The notes beneath the pieces were generated by a model. That model did not search any database. It was given only the letters and a program-made list of their open reading frames with translations, and was not told the origin of the DNA. From an uncultured Clostridia bacterium (lineage in GTDB: Bacteria > Bacillota > Clostridia > TANB77 > CAG-508): DNA of 51,210 nucleotides. The position numbers and the translations under genes were made by a program. The DNA lies in assembly GCA_948676835.1 (NCBI GenBank), contig CAPOZU010000016.1, positions 1 through 51,210 of the forward strand, given 5' to 3'. Below, piece after piece: positions 45,389 through 51,210 of this stretch. Every line of letters begins with the position of its first letter. Position 1 is the stretch's first letter.

Positions 45389-46036
45389 CTATCTCTGAAT
45401 ATCTTGACTTTTATTTTTTTCTAATTGAATATCATCAAATGAAGTATATTCTTCTATTTGTTTATTATCCAAATCAAATACTGATCTTTTATTATTTGGT
45501 TTTCTCATTCTAATTACTTTTTTTGGATTTTTAGCTGCTAAACCATTTAGATCTCTAGGATCATCATCAATAAATATTCCATTTTCATAATTTAAATCTA
45601 ACAAAAATTTATATTCTGTTGTTATTATTGTTCCTTCAAAATATTTCATAAGTCCAGACCCCATTAGTTTTCTCATTTGATATTCTTGATTACCTTTAGG
45701 AACATATGTAAGAACATAAGCTTTGTCTCCATTTTCTTTTAGTCTTTCTAAAAATTTTTTAGCATCCTCAAAAACAATTTCTTCTCCATTATCAATTGTA
45801 CTTTTTACTTTTCCAACAATAATTTCTGAATCAACATTATATCTTTTGGCCATATTAGAAGCGAATGAAAAAATATTATCATTAGTAGAATCAAAACTAC
45901 CTTTTGCTTCATTTAATAATACCTCTACATCTTGACCATTTGAAGCTGCTATTCCTTTTGCAATTGATTCTAACATTAGTTGTGTTAGTTTAGCTGTTTC
46001 ATATAATGTATTATCAAAATCTAAATAATAATTCAT
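45389..46036 (-). CDS. HAD-superfamily hydrolase
   Basis: 215 residues. Motif I DFDNT (Asp6 and Asp8), motif II VLTYV, and motif IV IDDDPRD are present, so a Mg-dependent phosphatase fold is likely. A small helical cap lies between motifs I and II. Substrate unknown. AAGGAGAG before ATG; monocistronic upstream of the glyS promoter. Confidence 0.85.
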   Translation of the reverse strand: MNYYLDFDNTLYETAKLTQLMLESIAKGIAASNGQDVEVLLNEAKGSFDSTNDNIFSFASNMAKRYNVDSEIIVGKVKSTIDNGEEIVFEDAKKFLERLKENGDKAYVLTYVPKGNQEYQMRKLMGSGLMKYFEGTIITTEYKFLLDLNYENGIFIDDDPRDLNGLAAKNPKKVIRMRKPNNKRSVFDLDNKQIEEYTSFDDIQLEKNKSQDIQR

Positions 46037-46197
46037 AAATACTCTCCTTATTTTTCAATATTTCTGTTTATAATTATATCTCGTATATATATATTTATCA
46101 AGTCTTCATATCCTTCTTATATGAATTAATTCTTATCATCAATATTATGTTAATACTTTTTGCAATTATGAAAACCACTTTTATTAACATTTTAGCT

Positions 46198-46265
46198 TGT
46201 GGATAATGTGGATAACTCTGTGAATAATTCATATTAACATGTTTTTTCGACACAATTTATTCACA
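46198..46265. promoter_or_regulatory. Cluster of four DnaA boxes next to an AT-rich tract
   Basis: Four exact matches to TTATNCACA: 46198-46206, 46207-46215 and 46219-46227 on the minus strand and 46257-46265 on the plus strand. An A/T-only stretch of about 40 bases follows (46275-46315). No dnaA, dnaN, rpmH or gidA gene is nearby, so this may be a DnaA-titration or regulatory site, or an origin with unusual neighbours. The rest of the 46037-46485 gap has only low-complexity AT DNA. Confidence 0.6.
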
Positions 46266-46485
46266 GCATTTTTTTTACAAAAATTATATATATTTATTAT
46301 ATATTTTTTATGTGCACAGTATGTATGTTCGGTTAACATTTATATTATCTTTATAATCTCATATATTTTAAAGAAATTTATTATTTATTTCTTAATTATT
46401 TTCTTTTTTCCCTTTCTTTCTTCACTTTTTGCAAAAATTATGTTATATTATAGAAGATTATATTATTATTCGAAAGGAATTCAAA

Positions 46486-48525
46486 ATGTTCTCAAAAATA
46501 AAAACCTTTTTTCACACAAAAAAGTCGAATTTTAAAGTTTTTATTGATAAAAAAATAGATAATTTAAAATTATTTTTATATAAAAAATTTGAAAAACCAA
46601 TTACTTTTACAAAATCAAATTTTAAAAAAATACTTAATTATATAAAAAAAATTTGTATAAAATTTCATTTACCAGATTTTTGCAAAAAATTAAAATTAGA
46701 TAAGTTATATATTTTTTTACGAAAAATTATTAATAAACAATTATTAAAAAAAATATTTTTACTTATAATAATTCCATTTATTATTTATTTATATTGTCAA
46801 TTTTTATGTAATGGAAAATTTATTTTTGAAAAACCAAGAATGAAATTAAATTTCATATTAATTTATTTGATAATTGGAATCTTCTATTCTTTAATTGGAA
46901 AAGTTAAAATAAGCTTGTTTTTATCTGTTCTTGTTACATTTGCAACTGGTTTTATAAATCATTTTGTAACAGCTTTTAGAGGAACACCACTTGTACCGTG
47001 GGATATATTTTCTGTTAATGTTGCATTTACTGTATTGCCTACTTTTAAATTTTCACTTTCAAGAAATTTATTCTTCGGCATGTTACTTTTTACTTTAGCT
47101 GTTTTTATACTTAAAAATGTAAAAATTAGAAGTTATAGAAATAATAAATTTAAAATCTTATATAGATTTGTTGTTGCTGTTTTTACATTAACTTTTTTTG
47201 TTAATTTCTACACTACAAATTTAATAAATGATTTTGAACTTGATGAAAACTGGGATCCTAAAGAAGAATACCATAATAATGGTCTTATTGCTAGTTTATT
47301 TAAACAGTCTAGAAATCTTATTATTACTCAACCAGATGGCTATGATGTAAGTTCTTTAGCTCAAGTAGCATCATCTATTGAAGTTACTCCAGTTACTCAT
47401 GAAGAAAATTATGAATTTCCTAATATTATTGCAATTATGAATGAGTCTTTTGCAGATTTATCTTCAATAGGAAGTTTTTATAAAACAGAAGAATATTTAC
47501 CATTTTTTAAATCACTTTCAAAAAATACAATAAAAGGAAATTTACATGTTTCAATTTTCGGAGCACAAACTCCTAATAGTGAATGGGAATTTCTTACTTC
47601 AAATTCAATGGCATTTGTTCCAAAAAGAACTATTCCATATCAGCAATATGTTTTAAGAAACTCATATTCTCTTGCTTCTATTTTAAAAGAACATGGCTAC
47701 TCTACTACAGCAATGCATTGTTATTATCCTCAAGGATATAATCGAAATATTGCTTATCCTCGTCTTGGATTTAATAGCTTTTATCACTTATATACTATGC
47801 ATGATTTAGAATATGTTAGAGAATACCCTAGTGATTTAAGTACATATAGAAACATAATAGAACTATACGAGAAAAAATCAGAAGATGAAAAAATATTTAA
47901 TTTCACATTAACTATGCAAAATCATGGAAGTTATACTGATGAAAATTTTGAAAATACTATTATTGCAGAAAATGGAGAATATCCAAAATTAAATCAATAT
48001 CTTTCTTTAATAAAACTTGCAGATAATGCTTTAGAATATTTATTAAATTATTTTTCACATCAAGAAGAACCTACTATTATACTTCTATTTGGTGATCACC
48101 AACCTTATGTTGAAGATGAATTCTATAATGCATTATTATCACAAAAATATGAAGATATATATTCAAGAGAAGCCACAGAGCAAAAATATATTACTCCATT
48201 TATTATTTGGACAAATTATGATATAGATACTTCTAAATACAGTGATGTAACTGACCTTAGTGCAAATTATTTAGCTTCACTTTTACTTGACGTAGCTAAT
48301 ATTCAAAAAACACCTTATCTAGAATTTCTTGATAATTTAAGAGAAGAAATTCCAATCATTACAGGTAATGGTTACGTAGATAAAAATAATATTTACCATG
48401 ATTTTTCAGAAGAAACTGAATATACAGAATTAATAAATAATTATCACTATTTACAATTTAATAATATGTTTGATAATTCAAGTAAATTAACATCATTGTT
48501 TGAAGTACCTCAAACAGAAAATTAA
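46486..48525 (+). CDS. LTA synthase-family sulfatase-like membrane enzyme
   Basis: 679 residues from the ATG at 46486, after AAAGGA; the frame reaches back to 46429. Very Lys-rich cytosolic N-terminus (about 1-100), four to five membrane helices (about 100-250), then the outer sulfatase-like domain with metal and active-site motifs: MNESFADLSS, QTPNSEWEF (likely Thr nucleophile), QNHGSYTD and FGDHQPY. It would transfer glycerol phosphate to build lipoteichoic acid, or a related polymer. The long basic N-terminus is unusual. Confidence 0.88.
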   Translation: MFSKIKTFFHTKKSNFKVFIDKKIDNLKLFLYKKFEKPITFTKSNFKKILNYIKKICIKFHLPDFCKKLKLDKLYIFLRKIINKQLLKKIFLLIIIPFIIYLYCQFLCNGKFIFEKPRMKLNFILIYLIIGIFYSLIGKVKISLFLSVLVTFATGFINHFVTAFRGTPLVPWDIFSVNVAFTVLPTFKFSLSRNLFFGMLLFTLAVFILKNVKIRSYRNNKFKILYRFVVAVFTLTFFVNFYTTNLINDFELDENWDPKEEYHNNGLIASLFKQSRNLIITQPDGYDVSSLAQVASSIEVTPVTHEENYEFPNIIAIMNESFADLSSIGSFYKTEEYLPFFKSLSKNTIKGNLHVSIFGAQTPNSEWEFLTSNSMAFVPKRTIPYQQYVLRNSYSLASILKEHGYSTTAMHCYYPQGYNRNIAYPRLGFNSFYHLYTMHDLEYVREYPSDLSTYRNIIELYEKKSEDEKIFNFTLTMQNHGSYTDENFENTIIAENGEYPKLNQYLSLIKLADNALEYLLNYFSHQEEPTIILLFGDHQPYVEDEFYNALLSQKYEDIYSREATEQKYITPFIIWTNYDIDTSKYSDVTDLSANYLASLLLDVANIQKTPYLEFLDNLREEIPIITGNGYVDKNNIYHDFSEETEYTELINNYHYLQFNNMFDNSSKLTSLFEVPQTEN

Positions 48526-48540
48526 AATCTCTTACAGCAA

Positions 48541-48584
48541 AAAGCCCTTAATTAGTTTTCACTCTAATTTAAGGGCTTATTTTT
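48541..48584. terminator. Bidirectional terminator between LTA synthase and carboxypeptidase genes
   Basis: AAAGCCCTTAA-TTAG pairs with CTAA-TTTAAGGGCTT, then a T run; it touches the stop codon of the convergent gene. Confidence 0.8.
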
Positions 48585-49782
48585 AATTTGAATTTAAATT
48601 AAATTTATATAAATTGCTATTATATCCATGTTTTCCTTTATTACTTTTTTTATTACATAAAATTATTACTATAGCTATAATAATAAGTATAATTCCTATT
48701 GCAATTTGAACTATTGAAATAGTATTACTTTCTGAATTAGAATCATCTTGTACTATATTATCTATATTTTTATAAAAGTAATTATCACTTTTATTTCTAG
48801 AAGAGATGCTAGTTTCATTTTTTACATTTTCTGTTACAATATTGGGATATTCTTTTAAAATATCATCTAAACTAAAATTATTATATCCATATTCAAATAG
48901 ATTAATTGTATCTAGATATCTTGCACTTAATCCATCTTCAGTTGTTTCTGCATGTAGCACTACTGAAATAAGTTCAAATCCATTTTTATTACTTGCTGAT
49001 ATTAAGCAATTCTTTGCTGGTGTTGTAAATCCTGTTTTTACCCCTATTGCGTATGGATAGTAATACCTATTATCTTTAATTAATAATTTATTTGTATTTT
49101 TAAAAATTCTTTCTCCATGTTCTTCTACTTGTTCATCTTGCCAATATTCTGTTCTAGGTAAGCTACATTCCATCATGCTAGCAAGCCTTCTAAACACTTC
49201 ATTTTTCATGCAATATCTTGCAATCATAGCCATATCATAAGCTGTTGAATAATGATTTTCATTGTGAACTCCATTTGCATTTACGAAATTAGAATTCTTG
49301 CATCCAATTTCTTTTGCTTTTTCATTCATCAATTTTGCAAACTCACTTACACTACCTGAAATATGCTCTGCTATTATTGTTGCTGCCTCATTAGCAGACT
49401 GAACCATCATAACATTTAGCAATTCTTCTATTGAAAACTTTTCTCCAACTTGAATATCTGCTTTTGTATACCCAGATTTAACGGAGTTAACTGCATTATA
49501 ACTTGCTGTAGCAACCTCATCTAAATCACATTTTTCAAGAGCTATAATAGCTGTTAAAACTTTTGTTATACTAGCAGGATACTTTCTTTCGTTCATGTTC
49601 TTCTCATATAAAACTTTTCCTGTTGTGCTTTCTATTAGTATTGCTGATTCTGAATATATTTGCATTCCCTCTTGAGGCTGTTCTTGATTGTTCATATCTT
49701 CTGTTGCAAATACTACTGCAAATATATTACTAATTATACATATATATATTAATAGACAAATAATTACCTTTTTAAAAATCAT
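48583..49782 (-). CDS. D-alanyl-D-alanine carboxypeptidase (PBP5/DacA-type)
   Basis: 399 residues. Signal/anchor at 8-27, then the penicillin-binding triad: SITK (Ser71, Lys74), SAN (Ser129, Asn131) and KTG in GVKTGFT. A C-terminal membrane helix (VQIAIGIILIIIAIVII) anchors it in place of the usual amphipathic helix. It trims the terminal D-Ala from peptidoglycan stem peptides. Whether it is DacA, DacF or another paralogue is not clear. Confidence 0.92.
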   Translation of the reverse strand: MIFKKVIICLLIYICIISNIFAVVFATEDMNNQEQPQEGMQIYSESAILIESTTGKVLYEKNMNERKYPASITKVLTAIIALEKCDLDEVATASYNAVNSVKSGYTKADIQVGEKFSIEELLNVMMVQSANEAATIIAEHISGSVSEFAKLMNEKAKEIGCKNSNFVNANGVHNENHYSTAYDMAMIARYCMKNEVFRRLASMMECSLPRTEYWQDEQVEEHGERIFKNTNKLLIKDNRYYYPYAIGVKTGFTTPAKNCLISASNKNGFELISVVLHAETTEDGLSARYLDTINLFEYGYNNFSLDDILKEYPNIVTENVKNETSISSRNKSDNYFYKNIDNIVQDDSNSESNTISIVQIAIGIILIIIAIVIILCNKKSNKGKHGYNSNLYKFNLNSN

Positions 49783-49946
49783 TTAATCCTCACTATTTTA
49801 ATTAAAAATTATTTTCTCTCTAGTATATTATAGAATTTATAATTTAGAACTAATTTTCACTTTATTTAGTATACCATAAATTAGAAAAATTAAAAATGAT
49901 TTATTTCTTAATTTATATAAAAAATTTTATTTTTTATATAATGCCA

Positions 49947-49976
49947 AAAGGGGAGCCTTAGCTTAGGCTCCCCTCT
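49947..49976 (-). terminator. Terminator of the 49987 cassette
   Basis: Minus strand GGGGAGCC and GGCTCCCC form a GC-rich stem followed by TTTTGG. Confidence 0.8.
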
Positions 49977-49986
49977 TACATTTTAC

Positions 49987-50754
49987 TTATTCTTCATAAA
50001 ACATACTATTTACAGGTGTGTAAATATAGTAGCTATAGCTTGAAGATGCTTCTTTTGTAACCTCATTTCCATACCAGGTTTTATAATGTTCGATTGTGTA
50101 ATTTCTGTAGACATCAATATGAGGATTACTCATATATTCGTCACTTTCGAATTTTTCCACATAGCTATTCGAGCCATCAATAACCTTAGTAGTTGTTCCG
50201 CCGTTTTCAGTTCTTACTTCATAGTAATACGCACTGCTCGGAGCAGACTTGATATAATACCTTCTTCCTGTGATATTATTATATGGAGCTTGTGTAAACT
50301 CCAAAATATCAATAGTATTAACAAGATCTGCTTTATTTTCAACATCTTTCTCGTTTATCGGCGTATCAAAAACAAGCATTGAGAATATTAATGTATAACA
50401 TAACCATACTGTAATAGCTATTATAGCAATTATTTCAGTAAGAAAGCTAAAGGCTTCGATTTTTTCACTAATAATAATAAATATTATGAAAAGCAGAAAC
50501 GCGCTTGGCGTAATCATAAAAAAGAAATGTTTTTCTACAATACAATAGCCAAGCACAAAAACGTTATAAATGATAAATATTCCAATATAGCAATTCTCAA
50601 GAAAATCAATTGCCTTTACAATATTATCAATAATATTAACGTATTTTTGACCACCGTGATAATCAGCTTTCTTTTGCTCTGCTCTAAAAATCGCACCAAT
50701 TATCCCTCCAATAATAGCCACCGCAATCAGAATCCAATAAGTCCGCAATACCAT
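49987..50754 (-). CDS. Multi-pass membrane protein with outer domain, accessory cassette
   Basis: 255 residues. About four membrane helices in the first 130 (ILIAVAIIGGIIGAIF, IGIFIIYNVFVLGYCIV, FLLFIIFIIISE, IIAIIAITVWLCYTLIF), then a Tyr/Ser-rich soluble domain (RRYYIKSAPSSAYYYEVRTE). No family recognised. Less AT-rich than the neighbouring carboxypeptidase gene; AGGAGGAAC before ATG; leader of about 130 bases with a small hairpin. Confidence 0.68.
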   Translation of the reverse strand: MVLRTYWILIAVAIIGGIIGAIFRAEQKKADYHGGQKYVNIIDNIVKAIDFLENCYIGIFIIYNVFVLGYCIVEKHFFFMITPSAFLLFIIFIIISEKIEAFSFLTEIIAIIAITVWLCYTLIFSMLVFDTPINEKDVENKADLVNTIDILEFTQAPYNNITGRRYYIKSAPSSAYYYEVRTENGGTTTKVIDGSNSYVEKFESDEYMSNPHIDVYRNYTIEHYKTWYGNEVTKEASSSYSYYIYTPVNSMFYEE

Positions 50755-50888
50755 AGAAGTTCCTCCTTTTAATTTGTTGTTTACTTGTTACATAGGATAT
50801 CACTAAGGAGTAATTCTTTCCACACTCACATTAGTGAAGTATAGAAAATAAGTAATACAATTAAGTCCTTATTACTTATGCAAATAGC

Positions 50889-50917
50889 ATTATATCATAG
50901 CTTTACATAATTTTCAA
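50889..50917 (-). promoter_or_regulatory. Promoter of the 49987 cassette
   Basis: Minus strand TTGAAA, 17 bases, TATAAT; spacer contains ATTATGTAAA. Confidence 0.72.
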
Positions 50918-50941
50918 GAAAATCCCTCTGATTACATAAGA

Positions 50942-50975
50942 ATGCCAGCTAAAATTCTTAGCTAGCATTTTTCAT
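50942..50975. terminator. Weak hairpin terminator at the right end
   Basis: ATGC-C-AGCTAA pairs with TTAGCT-A-GCAT with one mismatch; a short T run follows on the plus strand. Probably ends transcription from the fragment at 51018. Confidence 0.45.
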
Positions 50976-51017
50976 TAATTTCTGTATTCTTTATTAATCT
51001 TCCCCAAGTCTTTTTAA

Positions 51018-51110
51018 TTATTTATTTGACTGTAAAACTTTAATATCATCTACTTTTAATGCAAAATATGGTTTTTGTTTATCATATTCCTTTATATAGG
51101 TTCTATAATT
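51018..51110 (-). pseudogene. C-terminal fragment of an unrecognised gene at the window edge
   Basis: About 30 codons ending in TAA at 51018-51020, with protein-like composition (YIKEYDKQKPYFALKVDDIK). An in-frame stop at 51111-51113 lies inside the 77-bp repeat, and there is no start codon. The join between repeat and fragment may therefore be artificial or a recombination point. Confidence 0.3.
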
Positions 51111-51175
51111 TTAGTTGGGGTGGCAAAAAACTCCAGCTTTTTTATAAAAAAATAGCATCTATCTAACTTCTTTGA
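51099..51175. repeat. Right copy of 77-bp terminal inverted repeat
   Basis: Exact reverse complement of bases 1-77. Thirty-five unrelated bases follow to the window end. See the left copy for interpretation. Confidence 0.9.
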
Positions 51176-51210
51176 TAAAATTGTTTTGCCTAAAACCAAA
51201 TCAATCAAGG

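Noticed and set aside
46037..46485. Calling this region the chromosomal origin outright
   Set aside because: No origin-marker genes are adjacent and strand orientation on the right is mixed; only the DnaA-box cluster is supported.
46239..46535. 98-codon hydrophobic plus-strand ORF before the LTA synthase gene
   Set aside because: Low-complexity Phe/Ile/Tyr translation of AT-rich DNA, no ribosome site, and it overlaps the real gene and the DnaA-box region.

Overview
The window reads as chromosomal DNA of an AT-rich, Gram-positive Bacillota, most likely an uncultured gut-type member of the Clostridia. The signs are strong AGGAGG ribosome sites, A/T-rich codon use, LexA, MutS2, ObgE, a T-box upstream of glyS, a lipoteichoic acid synthase and a type II fatty acid operon. 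No rRNA, tRNA, CRISPR array, transposase or phage gene was seen. Both ends carry the same exact 77-bp sequence in inverted orientation, which may be an assembly-graph boundary.

Layout. 0.1-1.3 kb: an ECF sigma factor and a membrane anti-sigma factor whose outer part looks like FtsX. 1.4-5 kb: mutS2, a hotdog thioesterase and a papain-like/NlpC-P60-like protein. 5-17 kb: an acyl-AMP ligase, then one long minus-strand operon (acyl-AMP ligase, biotin ligase, fabD, fabG, fabF, accB, fabZ, accC, accD, accA, fabI). 17-21 kb: accessory DNA with a broken V8-like protease and unrecognised genes. 21-27 kb: lexA, a ferritin-like protein, obgE, trpS and three unknown genes. 27-30 kb: a third acyl-AMP ligase and its TetR regulator. 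30-34 kb: an ABC transporter with a YtrA-type GntR regulator, then two large palindromic intergenic elements. 34-41 kb: carAB with a leader ORF, and a DUF2207 protein. 41-43.6 kb: a block of accessory cassettes. 43.7-50.8 kb: glyS with its T-box, a HAD phosphatase, a DnaA-box cluster, an LTA-synthase-like protein, a D,D-carboxypeptidase and a last cassette.

How the parts connect. TGACC-N4-GTC-like sites lie upstream of all three acyl-AMP ligase units, including the fatty acid operon and the tetR-ligase unit. This suggests one TetR-controlled lipid regulon. A second set of sequences is scattered over the window: about eight less AT-rich genes in short units, with near-consensus promoters that nearly all have exactly 17-bp spacers, several with a shared TTTAYRTAAA word, plus strong ribosome sites and mostly strong hairpin terminators. 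They look like laterally acquired cassettes of unknown function.

Most striking observations: (1) accD and the DUF2207 gene are each interrupted by a +1 shift at the same GC-C-GGA sequence, where an otherwise apparently avoided CGG codon sits in frame; (2) a 295-bp palindromic element is present in two copies with compensatory base changes; (3) carA is preceded by a 39-codon ORF whose stop codon lies inside an intrinsic terminator, resembling pyrBI-type attenuation; (4) four perfect DnaA boxes lie within 68 bp, away from dnaA.
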